A stretch of 57,950 nucleotides of DNA, taken from Actinomycetes bacterium. GTDB lineage: Bacteria > Actinomycetota > Acidimicrobiia > Acidimicrobiales > RAAP-2. The stretch is taken from assembly GCA_021845725.1 (NCBI GenBank), contig JAJZVL010000011.1, positions 1-57,950 of the forward strand, written 5' to 3'. Each line of letters starts with the position of its first letter. The stretch's first letter is position 1. Of the stretch, positions 38,084 to 46,566 are shown one piece after another. The notes under the pieces were generated by a model. The model was not told where the DNA came from and searched no databases. It worked only from the letters and a program-made list of their open reading frames with translations. A program made the translations under genes and the position numbers.

Positions 38084-39384
38084 CCAGGATCGACGTTCGC
38101 GGCCGGAGGGACGCGGAGCTCTCCGCGGCGTTGCCGCGCCCCGAGGAGCCCGGGCGAGCCGAGCGCGAGACGGTCGCGTCGATCATCGATGCGGTGCGCC
38201 AAGGCGGCGACCGCACGCTGCTCGAGCTGACCGAGAAGCTCGACGGGGTCGCGCTCGAGCGGATCAGGGTCGCCGACGCCGAGCTCCACGACGCGCTCGC
38301 CCGTATCCCCGAGGAGCTCCGCCAGGCGCTTCTCGTCGCTCACCGGAACATCGCCGCGTACCACGCCTACGAGATGGCGACGGTTCCGGACTTCGTGGCG
38401 CACGGGCTTCGGATCCGGCACCTCGTGCGCCCGGTCGACCGAGTCGGGTGCTACGCGCCGGGGGGCCGTGCCCGGTACCCATCGACGGTGCTCATGTGCG
38501 CGGTACCCGCAAGGGTGGCAGGCGTCCAAGAGGTGGTGCTCTGCGTGCCGCCGGGCCGCGACGGTACGGTGGACGACGCGACGCTTGCCGCGGCCGCTCT
38601 CGCCGGGGTGGACGAGGTGTACGCGATCGGTGGTGCGCAGGCCATCGCCGCGATGGCCTACGGGACCGAGTCCGTACGCCCGGTCGACGTGGTGGTGGGG
38701 CCGGGCAACCGATACGTGGCAGAGGCGAAACGGCAGGTCGCCGGCGCAGTGGGGGTCGCCTCGGCGTTCGCGGGTCCCTCGGAGGTGGTCGTCGTGGCTG
38801 CGCCCGACACGCCGGCGAGCTTCGCCGCGATCGACCTCGCCGTCCAGGCCGAGCATGGCCCCGACGGGCTTGCGTGGCTGGTCACCTGGTCGGAGGAGAA
38901 GGCGAGCGAGGTGGAGGCCGCGCTCGAGCGCATCGTCGCCGAGTCCCCGCGGCGCGACGACCTCGCGTCGACGCTCGCAAGGGGCGGCTACAGCTGCATC
39001 GTGGACGACGCCGAGCATGCGCTCGCCGTGTCGAACGTGGTGGCGCCCGAGCACCTCGAGCTGCTGTTCGAGGGGGCCGAGACGCTGCTCGGCAGCGTGC
39101 GCGCGGCCGGTGCGGTGTTCTGTGGCCCGTGGTCCCCGGCGAGCCTCGGTGACTACGTGGCAGGGCCGAACCATGTGCTGCCGACCGATCGCACGGCGCG
39201 CTTCGCCTCCGCGCTGCGTGCCGACGACTTCCGGCGACACCTGCACGCGGTGAGCGCGCAGCCGAGCGCGATGGAGACACTCGGCCCTGCGGTGGAGACG
39301 CTGGCCGAGACCGAGGGGCTGCCCGCGCACGCGGCGTCGATCGCGCTCCGCCGAGCCCGGCTGCGCGAGGAGGGCGCCAGGTGA
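38077..39384 (+). CDS. hisD: Histidinol dehydrogenase
   Basis: 435 residues. Zinc enzyme oxidising histidinol to histidine. CYAPGGRARYPSTVLM, GGAQAIAAMAYGTE, VGPGNRYVAEAKR, AGPSEVVVVA, VVAPEHLELLFE with the catalytic Glu-His and GDYVAGPNHVLPT with a zinc-ligand His are all present. AEHGPDG replaces the more common AEHDP. The GTG at 38077 has GGAGGAG in front. It heads hisD-C-B-H-A-F, all overlapping. Confidence 0.95.
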   Translation: MLTRIDVRGRRDAELSAALPRPEEPGRAERETVASIIDAVRQGGDRTLLELTEKLDGVALERIRVADAELHDALARIPEELRQALLVAHRNIAAYHAYEMATVPDFVAHGLRIRHLVRPVDRVGCYAPGGRARYPSTVLMCAVPARVAGVQEVVLCVPPGRDGTVDDATLAAAALAGVDEVYAIGGAQAIAAMAYGTESVRPVDVVVGPGNRYVAEAKRQVAGAVGVASAFAGPSEVVVVAAPDTPASFAAIDLAVQAEHGPDGLAWLVTWSEEKASEVEAALERIVAESPRRDDLASTLARGGYSCIVDDAEHALAVSNVVAPEHLELLFEGAETLLGSVRAAGAVFCGPWSPASLGDYVAGPNHVLPTDRTARFASALRADDFRRHLHAVSAQPSAMETLGPAVETLAETEGLPAHAASIALRRARLREEGAR

Positions 39385-40454
39385 GCGCACGCGTCGCGCT
39401 GCGCGACCAGCTGGCCGCGCTCGGCAGGTACCACTCGCCGCAGGTGGCTGCCGACGTCCGGCTCAACACGAACGAGTCGCCCTACCCGCCGCCGGACGCG
39501 TGGCAGCGCGCGCTCGCAGAGGCGCTGCGCGCTGTGGACTTCCGCCGCTATCCCGACCGGGAGGCGACGGTGCTCAGGGAGGCGATCGGCGAGCTGGACG
39601 GAGTCGGTGCCGAGGAGGTGTTCTGCGCCAACGGCTCCAACGAGGTCCTCCAGTCGCTGCTCCTCGCGTTCGGCGGGCCCGGGCGGCGGGCGCTCGTCTT
39701 CGAGCCGACCTATGCGCTCCACACGCACATCGCAGCGCTGGCGGGCCTCGAGGTGGTCACCGAAGGGCGTGGGCCCGACCTGCGTGTCGGCATCGACACC
39801 GCGCTTGCGGCGCTCGAGCGCATCGGGCCCGACGTGGTGTTCCTCTGCTCGCCGAACAACCCGACGGGCCGGCTCGAGGAGCCCGAGGTGATCTCCGCCG
39901 TCGTCGACGCCGCGCCGGGGCTGGTGGTGGTCGACGAGGCCTACGGCCAGTTCTCGAGCTGGTCGGCGCTGTCGCTGCGCGACGGGGCACGCGGGCGGGA
40001 GGGGCTCGTGGTCGTGCGCACCTTCTCCAAGACCTGGGCGATGGCGGGCGCGCGGCTGGGGTACCTCGTCGCGCACCCCGAGGTGGTGGCCGGCTGTGCC
40101 GCGGCTGCCCTGCCGTACCACCTGTCGACCCAGACCCAGCTCGCCGGCGTGCTCGCGCTGGGCTACAAGGAGGAGATGGCCGAGCGCGTGCGCAAGGTCG
40201 CCAGCGCCCGCGAGCAGCTGGCGAGCGGCCTCGCCGAGCGCCCGGTCGAGACGTGGCCATCGGACGCGAACTTCATCTTGTTCAGACCGCTCGGCAAGGA
40301 TGCAGCCCAGGTGTGGTCGAGCCTCCTGGAGGACGGCGTGCTCGTGCGCGACTTCTCCTCGCGCCCGGGCCTCGAGGGGTGCCTGCGCGTGACGGTCGGG
40401 ACGCCCGAGGAGAACGCGCGGTTCCTCGACGCGCTCGACGGAGCGCTGCGGTGA
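39381..40454 (+). CDS. hisC: Histidinol-phosphate aminotransferase
   Basis: 357 residues, fold-type I PLP enzyme. LNTNESPYPPP at the start, FCANGSNEVLQSLLLAF, CSPNNPTGRLEEPE, DEAYGQFSSW, and RTFSKTWAMAGARLGYLV with the PLP lysine. GTG in a GTGA overlap with hisD, stop overlapping hisB the same way. Confidence 0.95.
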   Translation: MSARVALRDQLAALGRYHSPQVAADVRLNTNESPYPPPDAWQRALAEALRAVDFRRYPDREATVLREAIGELDGVGAEEVFCANGSNEVLQSLLLAFGGPGRRALVFEPTYALHTHIAALAGLEVVTEGRGPDLRVGIDTALAALERIGPDVVFLCSPNNPTGRLEEPEVISAVVDAAPGLVVVDEAYGQFSSWSALSLRDGARGREGLVVVRTFSKTWAMAGARLGYLVAHPEVVAGCAAAALPYHLSTQTQLAGVLALGYKEEMAERVRKVASAREQLASGLAERPVETWPSDANFILFRPLGKDAAQVWSSLLEDGVLVRDFSSRPGLEGCLRVTVGTPEENARFLDALDGALR

Positions 40455-41071
40455 GCGTCCCGGTGAGCGCTGCGCAGCAGTCCCGGCACGCCGAGCGCAG
40501 GCGTGCCACGAAGGAGACCGTGGTCGAGGTCGTGCTCGACGTCGACGGGTCGGGCCGCGCGGAGATCGCCACGGGGCTCCCGTTCTTCGACCACATGATC
40601 TCCCAGCTTGCCGCCCACGGAGGCTTCGACCTCGTGGTGCACGCACAGGGGGACCTCGAGGTCGACGCGCACCACACCGTCGAGGACGTCGGGATCGTGC
40701 TCGGCGGGTGCCTCGCCGAGGCGCTCGGCGACCGGGCGGGAGTGCGGAGGTTCGCCTCGTTCCTCCTGCCGCTCGACGAGGCGCTCGTGGAGGTGGCGCT
40801 CGACCTGTCGGGCCGCCCGTACCTCGCGTACGACGTGCCCTTCGCGCCCGACACTCCCGGCCTGGGGTCGCCGCCGTTCGACCCGCAGCTCGCCGAGGAG
40901 TTCTGGCGCGCGTTCGTGACCGCGGCAGGGATCACCCTCCACGTCCGCCGGCGGGAGGGCCGCAACACGCACCACGTGGTGGAGGCCGTCTTCAAGGGGG
41001 TCGCGCGCTCGCTGCGCGATGCGGTGCGAAGGGAAGGCGGCGGTGTGCCCTCGACCAAGGGGACGCTCTGA
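40451..41071 (+). CDS. hisB: Imidazoleglycerol-phosphate dehydratase
   Basis: 206 residues, monofunctional enzyme without the phosphatase domain seen in enterics. Duplicated metal-binding motifs are complete: LPFFDHMISQLAAHGGFDL, DAHHTVEDVGIVLG, EEFWRAFVTAA and RNTHHVVEAVFKGVARSLR. GTG in an overlap with hisC. Its TGA overlaps a CTG that appears to start hisH. Confidence 0.95.
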   Translation: MSVPVSAAQQSRHAERRRATKETVVEVVLDVDGSGRAEIATGLPFFDHMISQLAAHGGFDLVVHAQGDLEVDAHHTVEDVGIVLGGCLAEALGDRAGVRRFASFLLPLDEALVEVALDLSGRPYLAYDVPFAPDTPGLGSPPFDPQLAEEFWRAFVTAAGITLHVRRREGRNTHHVVEAVFKGVARSLRDAVRREGGGVPSTKGTL

Positions 41072-41712
41072 GAGCGTCCGAGCCGCAGGCCCCCTCCACC
41101 ATCGCCGTCCTCGACTACGGGATCGGCAACCTGCGTTCGGCCGAGCGCGCCCTGCTCCACGTCGGCGCGGCGGCCCGGCTCGTCACCGATCCCGCAGACG
41201 TCGCCGGAGCGGCAGGGGTGGTGCTGCCCGGAGTGGGCGCGTTCGGGCCGTGCGCGGCCGCCCTCAGGCGCTCGGGGCTCCACGAGGCCGCGCTCGGCGC
41301 GATCGAGGCGGGCGTGCCGTTCCTCGGGATCTGCGTGGGCTTCCAGCTGCTCTACGAGGGGTCCGAGGAGGCGCCCGGGGAAGCCGGTCTGGGCGTGCTC
41401 GCGGGCAGGGTGCGCCGGCTGCCCTCGTCGGTCAAGGTCCCCCAGATGCAGTGGAACGCGCTGCGCTCCGTCCGGCCCTCTGGCCTGCTCGCAGGGGTCG
41501 GTGACGCGCCCTGGGTGTACTTCGTCCATTCCTACGCGCCCGACGTCGGACCCGAGACGGTTGCAACCTGCGAGTACGGGGAGACGATCGCGGCTGCAGC
41601 CGAGGCGGGCACCGTGTGGGGCACCCAGTTCCACCCCGAGAAGTCGGGAGTGCCGGGCCTCGCGATCCTGTCGAACTTCGTCGCGCGCTGCGCGCCGAGG
41701 GAGGGACGGTGA
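41068..41712 (+). CDS. hisH: Imidazole glycerol phosphate synthase subunit HisH (CTG start)
   Basis: 214 residues. Glutamine amidotransferase partner of HisF; IAVLDYGIGNLRSAERALL starts the fold, LGICVGFQLLYEG holds the nucleophile Cys, and WGTQFHPEKSG the His and Glu. The frame has no ATG, GTG or TTG near its 5' end. The only codon that repeats the operon's 4-base overlap with the hisB stop is CTG 41068 (CTGA), preceded by AAGGGG (41057-41062). I therefore take CTG as the start; a non-AUG alternative such as ATC at 41101 is less likely. Confidence 0.85.
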   Translation: MRASEPQAPSTIAVLDYGIGNLRSAERALLHVGAAARLVTDPADVAGAAGVVLPGVGAFGPCAAALRRSGLHEAALGAIEAGVPFLGICVGFQLLYEGSEEAPGEAGLGVLAGRVRRLPSSVKVPQMQWNALRSVRPSGLLAGVGDAPWVYFVHSYAPDVGPETVATCEYGETIAAAAEAGTVWGTQFHPEKSGVPGLAILSNFVARCAPREGR

Positions 41713-42473
41713 TGGAGCTGTTCGCCGCGGTCGACGTGATGGGCGGGGGTGCCGTCCGCCTGGTGAAGGGGGAGCTGGACGCGCCCCGGAGCTTCGGAGA
41801 CCCCCTCGACGTCGCTCGCCGGTTCCTCGCCGCGGGCGCGCCCTGGCTCCACGTGGTGGACCTCGACGCCGCGCGCTCCGGAGCCCCGGTGAACCGGGCG
41901 GTCGTGCTGTCGCTCGTGGAAGAGGCGCACCGCGCGGGTGCGCGCGTGGAGGTCGGGGGAGGCGTGCGCGAGAGTCGCGACGTCGACGAGCTTCTCGTGG
42001 CGGGCGTGGACCGTGTGGTGCTGGGCACCGTGGCGATCGAGGAGCCCGGTGCCGCAGCGTGCCACGCGTCGCGCCACCCCGGAAAGGTGGCGGTCGGCCT
42101 GGACTACCGGCGCACGCCGGGGGGAGGGCTCGAGCTCGCGCTGCGCGGCTGGACGCAGCGCGCCGATGCCGATCCCGCGCAGCTGCTGGCCGGTTGGGCG
42201 GGTGTGCCGCTCGCGGCGGTCGTGGTGACGGCGATCGATCGGGACGGCACGCGCCAGGGCCCGGACACCGATGGCCTGTCCTGGATGCTCGACGCGACCG
42301 CCCTGCCGGTGATCGCGTCGGGCGGCGTGGGCAGCGCTGACGATCTCACGGCGCTCACGCGTCTGCGCTCGGGCTCGGGCCGCTCGCTCGCCGGCGCTGT
42401 CGTCGGCAGGGCGCTCGTCGACGGCTCGATCGAGGTGGAGGAGGCGGTCGCCGCGTGCGCAGCGTCCGGGTGA
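41712..42473 (+). CDS. hisA: Phosphoribosylformimino-5-aminoimidazole carboxamide ribotide isomerase
   Basis: 253 residues, TIM barrel. [17 protein letters not shown] holds the first catalytic Asp, [47 protein letters not shown] with the second Asp, and [11 protein letters not shown]. Because a separate trpF follows at 48478, this is probably a dedicated HisA and not the dual PriA of other actinobacteria. Start by TGATG overlap with hisH. Confidence 0.93.
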   Translation: MELFAAVDVMGGGAVRLVKGELDAPRSFGDPLDVARRFLAAGAPWLHVVDLDAARSGAPVNRAVVLSLVEEAHRAGARVEVGGGVRESRDVDELLVAGVDRVVLGTVAIEEPGAAACHASRHPGKVAVGLDYRRTPGGGLELALRGWTQRADADPAQLLAGWAGVPLAAVVVTAIDRDGTRQGPDTDGLSWMLDATALPVIASGGVGSADDLTALTRLRSGSGRSLAGAVVGRALVDGSIEVEEAVAACAASG

Positions 42474-43222
42474 TCCCGTGCCTCGACGTGACGGCGGGCC
42501 GCGTCGTGAAGGGGGTGCGCTTCGTCGACCTGGTGGACGCGGGCGACCCCGTGGAGCTGGCGGCGCGCTACGACGCCGAGGGGGCCGACGAGCTCACCTT
42601 CCTCGACATCACCGCGTCCGTCGAGGGCCGCGAGACGATGCTGTCGGTGGTGGCCCGGACCGCGGAGCAGGTCTTCATCCCCTTCACGGTCGGCGGGGGC
42701 GTCCGCACCATCGGCGACGCCAGCCGGCTGCTCAGGGCCGGCGCGGACAAGGTGGCGCTCAACACGGCGGCGCTCGAGCGCCCCGAGCTGATCGCCGAGA
42801 TCGCCGGCGAGCTCGGGGCGCAGTGCGTGGTGGTCGCCGTCGACGCGCGTCGCCGCACGGACGCCCCGGGGCATGCCTGGGAGGTGTGCACCCACGGAGG
42901 CCGCCGGACGACCGGCATCGACGCCCTGGAGTGGTCGGCACGTGCCGCCGGGCTCGGGGCGGGGGAGATCCTGCTCACCTCCATGGACCGTGACGGAACG
43001 CGTGACGGCTACGACCTCGAGCTCACCCGCCGGGTCGTCGACGCCGTGGGCGTGCCGGTGGTGGCGTCCGGGGGGGTCGGCACGCTCCAGCACCTGGTCG
43101 ACGGGGCGGCAGCGGGCGCGGACGGGGTGCTGGCCGCGTCGATCTTCCACCGCCGAGAGCACACCATCGCCGAGGCGAAGCGGTTCATGGCGGCCAACGG
43201 GGTGACGGTGCGGCCGGTCTGA
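42455..43222 (+). CDS. hisF: Imidazole glycerol phosphate synthase subunit HisF
   Basis: 255 residues, cyclase subunit, TIM barrel. [18 protein letters not shown] contains the first catalytic Asp, [39 protein letters not shown] the second Asp, and [11 protein letters not shown]. It overlaps hisA by 19 bases, with GGAGGAGG (42438-42445) upstream of GTG 42455. Last gene of the his operon; its stop lies in the arm of a symmetric hairpin. Confidence 0.95.
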   Translation: MRSVRVIPCLDVTAGRVVKGVRFVDLVDAGDPVELAARYDAEGADELTFLDITASVEGRETMLSVVARTAEQVFIPFTVGGGVRTIGDASRLLRAGADKVALNTAALERPELIAEIAGELGAQCVVVAVDARRRTDAPGHAWEVCTHGGRRTTGIDALEWSARAAGLGAGEILLTSMDRDGTRDGYDLELTRRVVDAVGVPVVASGGVGTLQHLVDGAAAGADGVLAASIFHRREHTIAEAKRFMAANGVTVRPV

Positions 43223-43285
43223 ACCCTCGGTGGGCGCAGGCGCCCCGGTCGGGACCCGTCTCCGGGCGCCTGAGCCGCGGTTCAG
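43219..43285. terminator. Symmetric bidirectional terminator hairpin
   Basis: Nested inverted repeats: CTGAACC (43219-43225) with GGTTCAG (43279-43285), and CAGGCGCCC (43237-43245) with GGGCGCCTG (43264-43272). The stop codons of hisF and of the convergent hydrolase lie in the two outer arms. There is no T-run. Confidence 0.65.
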
Positions 43286-43995
43286 GACCCGGGTCCGGCC
43301 AGGTGCTCGGTGAAGAGCTCCACGATGCGCCGCCGGGCGTCCTCGGCCGGTGCCGGCGCGTACCCGAGGGTGCCGGTGCGCTCCATCATCCGCCACAGGG
43401 CGTTGCCGTGGCGGTTCATGAAGCCGTGCCCGGCGTCGGGGTACTCCTTCACGTCATGGGGGACGCCGGCCTTCTCGAGCGCGTGCTCCAGCCGCGTGGC
43501 GGCCCCGCGCAGCGACCGGTCGCGTCCCCCGTAGCTGGCGACGACCGGGCACGCGCCGTCGACCACCTCGTCGAGGTTGGCCGGGAGGTTCCCGTAGTTG
43601 TCGGACGAGACGGCGAACCCGTGCCCGTGCGCGAGCAGGAGCGCGAACCCGCCAGTCATGCAGAAGCCCACCACTCCGATCTTTCCCGTGCACCTCGGGT
43701 CGGCCTCGAGCCAGGCCCTGGCTGCGTCGGCGTCGTCGAAGGTGTGCCCGTGCTGCGCGCGCAGGTCCTTGAAGACCGACCAGATGCACGCCGCCTTGTT
43801 GGAGCGGGAGAACAGATCGGGCGCGAGGGCGAGGAAGCCTGCGCTCGCGAGCCAGTCGGCCTGGTGCCGCACGTCGTCGGTCATGCCGAAAACGTCGTGC
43901 AGGACGACGACGCCGGGCCACGGGCCCTGCCCGGAAGGCTCGGCGACGTAGGCGGGCACCTCTGCATCGCCCGAGCGGAATTGGACCTCGCTCAT
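43282..43995 (-). CDS. Dienelactone hydrolase family protein
   Basis: 237 residues, alpha/beta-hydrolase. GVVVLHDVFGMTDDVRHQ, the Cys nucleophile in VVGFCMTGGFALLLA, Asp in SYGGRDRSLRG and His in PDAGHGFMNRHG give the Cys-Asp-His triad. Relatives open dienelactones in aromatic catabolism, but many have other substrates. AGGAGGT lies just before ATG 43995 and a -10-like TATCTT at 44038-44043, so this gene, unlike its neighbours, has a normal leader. It converges on hisF. Confidence 0.9.
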   Translation of the reverse strand: MSEVQFRSGDAEVPAYVAEPSGQGPWPGVVVLHDVFGMTDDVRHQADWLASAGFLALAPDLFSRSNKAACIWSVFKDLRAQHGHTFDDADAARAWLEADPRCTGKIGVVGFCMTGGFALLLAHGHGFAVSSDNYGNLPANLDEVVDGACPVVASYGGRDRSLRGAATRLEHALEKAGVPHDVKEYPDAGHGFMNRHGNALWRMMERTGTLGYAPAPAEDARRRIVELFTEHLAGPGS

Positions 43996-44008
43996 CGGGC
44001 ACCTCCTG

Positions 44009-44026
44009 GCGCCGCGCACGCGGCGC
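44009..44026 (-). promoter_or_regulatory. GC hairpin next to the hydrolase ribosome site
   Basis: GCGCCGCG and CGCGGCGC face each other around CA, directly upstream of the AGGAGGT of the hydrolase gene. In the mRNA this stem ends at the ribosome site and could influence initiation. Confidence 0.3.
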
Positions 44027-44037
44027 GCCCGGCGCGC

Positions 44038-44043
44038 AAGATA
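44038..44043 (-). promoter_or_regulatory. -10-like TATCTT of the dienelactone hydrolase gene
   Basis: Minus-strand TATCTT, 42 bases before ATG 43995. It would give a leader of about 36 bases carrying the hairpin and the AGGAGGT site. Confidence 0.35.
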
Positions 44044-44114
44044 GCACCGCGCTGCGAGGAGCCGCCGAGCCCGGAGCTCGCCCGGTGGCCGGTCACGTCC
44101 GTCTGCGCATGCGG

Positions 44115-44120
44115 TACCGT
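44115..44120 (+). promoter_or_regulatory. Leaderless -10 box (TACCGT) of groES-like-hisI-trpE
   Basis: TACCGT ends 6 bases before GTG 44127. Confidence 0.5.
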
Positions 44121-44126
44121 GCGAGT

Positions 44127-44552
44127 GTGCCCACGAGCGGAACGCCCGACACCGAGACCCCCGCCGCAGGACTGCGTGCGGCGGAGCCGTCCGTGCCCGG
44201 GACTGCGGCCAGGCCTTCCGCGCCGACGAAGCCGAGCGACCCGAAGGAGCCCATCACGGTGCTCTTCGACCGGGTGCTGGTGCAGGTCACGCCGATCGAG
44301 GGCGAGCGGCGATCGCGCGCGGGGATCCTCATCCCGGCCACCGCGCAGGTCTCGCGCCGCCTCACCTGGGCCGAGGCGGTCGCGGTGGGGCCGAACGTCC
44401 GGGCGGTCAAGCCCGGCGACAAGGTCCTTTTCAATCCCGAGGACCGCTATGAGGTGGAGGTCCAGGGCGAGGAGTACGTCATCTTGCGCGAGCGCGACGT
44501 GCACGCCGTCGCGTCTGCCCGCCTCGACGGGAGCACCGGGCTCTACCTGTGA
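44127..44552 (+). CDS. GroES-like co-chaperonin family protein
   Basis: 141 residues. After about 45 Pro/Ala-rich residues comes a GroES fold: [21 protein letters not shown] with the mobile loop GILIPATAQ, then [34 protein letters not shown]. The mobile-loop hydrophobic tripeptide is present. The N-terminal extension and the place in front of hisI mark it as a paralogue rather than the groEL partner, which is usually next to groEL. Role unknown. Stop overlaps hisI as GTGA. Confidence 0.85.
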   Translation: MPTSGTPDTETPAAGLRAAEPSVPGTAARPSAPTKPSDPKEPITVLFDRVLVQVTPIEGERRSRAGILIPATAQVSRRLTWAEAVAVGPNVRAVKPGDKVLFNPEDRYEVEVQGEEYVILRERDVHAVASARLDGSTGLYL

Positions 44553-44977
44553 CCCCTCTGACTCCCGCCACGGCTCCGGGCGTGCCGCTCGGCAACCTCG
44601 ACGACGAGCTTCTCGGGCTGGTCGAGTTCGACGCCAAGGGGCTGGTGACCGCCGTCGTCGTGGACGCGACGTCCAAGGACGTGCTCATGGTCGCGTACAT
44701 GGACCGGGAGGCGCTCGAGCGCACGATCAGCACCGGGCGCTCGTGGTTCTTCTCGAGAAGCCGCCAGGAGCTGTGGTGCAAGGGCGAGACCTCCGGCGAC
44801 CGCCAGTACGTGCGCGAGGTGCGGGTCGACTGCGACGGCGACGCGCTGCTCCTGCTCGTGGACCAGCACGGCGACGGCGCGTGCCACACGAAGTCGTGGT
44901 CCTGCTTCTTCCGCTCCCTCGCCAGCGGCCCCGGGGTGCCCGCGCCGGGCCGGGAGGCCGAGGGCGCCGGCAGCTGA
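44549..44977 (+). CDS. hisI: Phosphoribosyl-AMP cyclohydrolase
   Basis: 142 residues, HisI without the HisE part. [55 protein letters not shown] and [14 protein letters not shown] contain the zinc and magnesium ligands. It is separated from hisDCBHAF and instead lies in front of trpE, which it overlaps by TGATG. hisE and hisG are not in the window. Confidence 0.93.
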   Translation: MTPLTPATAPGVPLGNLDDELLGLVEFDAKGLVTAVVVDATSKDVLMVAYMDREALERTISTGRSWFFSRSRQELWCKGETSGDRQYVREVRVDCDGDALLLLVDQHGDGACHTKSWSCFFRSLASGPGVPAPGREAEGAGS

Positions 44978-46566
44978 TGCCGAGGGCCCAGGTGGGCACG
45001 GCCGACGACGGCGCAGGCGTCACCCTCGCCGTGCGCCCGGATCGCCAGGGCTTCGGCGCCCTCGTGCGCTCCGGCCAGCGGATCGTCCCGGTGTGGGCTG
45101 CGGTCGTCGGCGACCAGCTCACCCCGGTGGGGACGTTCCGCGCGGTCGTCGGGGACGCGCCCGGCTTCCTCCTCGAGTCGGTGGAGGGCGGCGAGCGCTG
45201 GGGCCGGTACTCCTTCGTCGGGCGGCGGCCGCTCGCGACCCTCACCGCGCACGGCACGACGGTGGTCTCGGAGGGTGAGCTATGCGTCCCGGTCGCGGAC
45301 CGCCCGGGCGTCCTCGCGACGCTCGAGCGCGTGCTCGCAGCGTGCAAGGCTCCTGTGCTTCCCGGGCTGCCGCCACTGCAGTCGGGCGTGGTCGGCTACC
45401 TCGGGTACGACGTCGTGCGGGAGATCGAGCGGTTGCCGAGCGTCCCGCACGACGATCTGGGCCACCCCGACGCGGCGCTCGCGGTCATCGGGCAGCTCGC
45501 CGCCTTCGACCACTGGCTCCAGCGCGTGGTGCTGATCGACAACGTGGTGGCCGACGCCGCGTGGTCGCCGGCGGAGCTCGACGAGGCGTACGCGGCCGCC
45601 GGGCGCAGGCTTGCCGAGCTGGCGAGAGACTGCTTCTCGGGCGTCTCGCCCTCCCCGGTCGCCATGCCCGAGGGGCCAGTCCCCGCCGCGGCGCGCCGGA
45701 CGATGACCCCGGACGCGTACCGCGACGCGGTCGGCGCCGCCAAGGCGCACATCGACGCGGGGGACGCCTTCCAGGTCGTGCTGTCCCAACGCTTCGACCT
45801 CGATCTCGAGGTGGACCCCTTCGACGTCTACCGCGCGCTCCGCCTGCTCAATCCGAGCCCGTACCTCTACTTCTTGCGTTTCGATGCGGTCACCGTGGTC
45901 GGTTCGTCGCCCGAACCGATGGTGCGCCTGCGCGACGGGGTGGTCACCTCGCGTCCGATCGCGGGCTCCCGACCCCGGGGCGCGAGCGATGAGGAGGACC
46001 GGCACCTCGGCGCCGAGCTCGTCGAGGACCCCAAGGAGCTCGCCGAGCACGTCATGCTGGTCGACCTCGCGCGCAACGACGTCGGGCGTGTCGTCGAGTA
46101 CGGCACCGAGCACGTCGACGAGCTCATGACGGTCGAGCGCTACAGCCACATCATGCACCTCACCTCGCAGGTGTCGGGACGCCTTCGCCCCGAGCTCGGT
46201 CCGATCGACGTGCTGCGCGCGACGCTGCCGGCGGGAACGTTGTCGGGCGCGCCGAAGGTGCGGGCGATGGAGATCATCGACGACCTCGAGCCGACCAAGC
46301 GCGGCGTCTACGGCGGCGTCGTCGGCTACCTCGACTTCTCGGGGAACCTCGACACCGCGATCGCGATCCGCACGATGGTGGTGGGTCCTGGGGGGCGTGC
46401 GTCGGTGCAGGCGGGCGCCGGGATCGTGGCGGACAGCGACCCGGCCACCGAGGAGGCGGAGTGCCGCCACAAGGCCGCCGCGCTGCTCGCCGCGGTGAGC
46501 GCGGCCGAGCAGCTCCAGGCCTGCGCCGGGCGGGTGCATGCGATCGGGGAGACGGCGAGCCAGTGA
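44977..46566 (+). CDS. trpE: Anthranilate synthase component I
   Basis: 529 residues. First enzyme of tryptophan synthesis, using chorismate with TrpG (not in the window). The N-domain has FLLESVEGGERWGRYSFVG, the tryptophan feedback site region. The catalytic domain has QVVLSQRFDLDLEVDPFDVY, SPEPMVRL, PIAGSRPRGASDEED, LVDLARNDVGRV, and ATLPAGTLSGAPKVRAMEII. All is complete. Start by TGATG overlap with hisI. Confidence 0.95.
   Translation: MPRAQVGTADDGAGVTLAVRPDRQGFGALVRSGQRIVPVWAAVVGDQLTPVGTFRAVVGDAPGFLLESVEGGERWGRYSFVGRRPLATLTAHGTTVVSEGELCVPVADRPGVLATLERVLAACKAPVLPGLPPLQSGVVGYLGYDVVREIERLPSVPHDDLGHPDAALAVIGQLAAFDHWLQRVVLIDNVVADAAWSPAELDEAYAAAGRRLAELARDCFSGVSPSPVAMPEGPVPAAARRTMTPDAYRDAVGAAKAHIDAGDAFQVVLSQRFDLDLEVDPFDVYRALRLLNPSPYLYFLRFDAVTVVGSSPEPMVRLRDGVVTSRPIAGSRPRGASDEEDRHLGAELVEDPKELAEHVMLVDLARNDVGRVVEYGTEHVDELMTVERYSHIMHLTSQVSGRLRPELGPIDVLRATLPAGTLSGAPKVRAMEIIDDLEPTKRGVYGGVVGYLDFSGNLDTAIAIRTMVVGPGGRASVQAGAGIVADSDPATEEAECRHKAAALLAAVSAAEQLQACAGRVHAIGETASQ

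Noticed and set aside
37933-39390. Minus-strand extension of the small coiled protein through hisD
   Set aside because: It is antisense to hisD and has no family features; only the 67-residue end upstream of hisD looks like protein.
43303-44976. Open upstream extension of the trpE frame
   Set aside because: It runs antisense through the dienelactone hydrolase and out of frame through hisI; the real trpE start is the TGATG at 44977.
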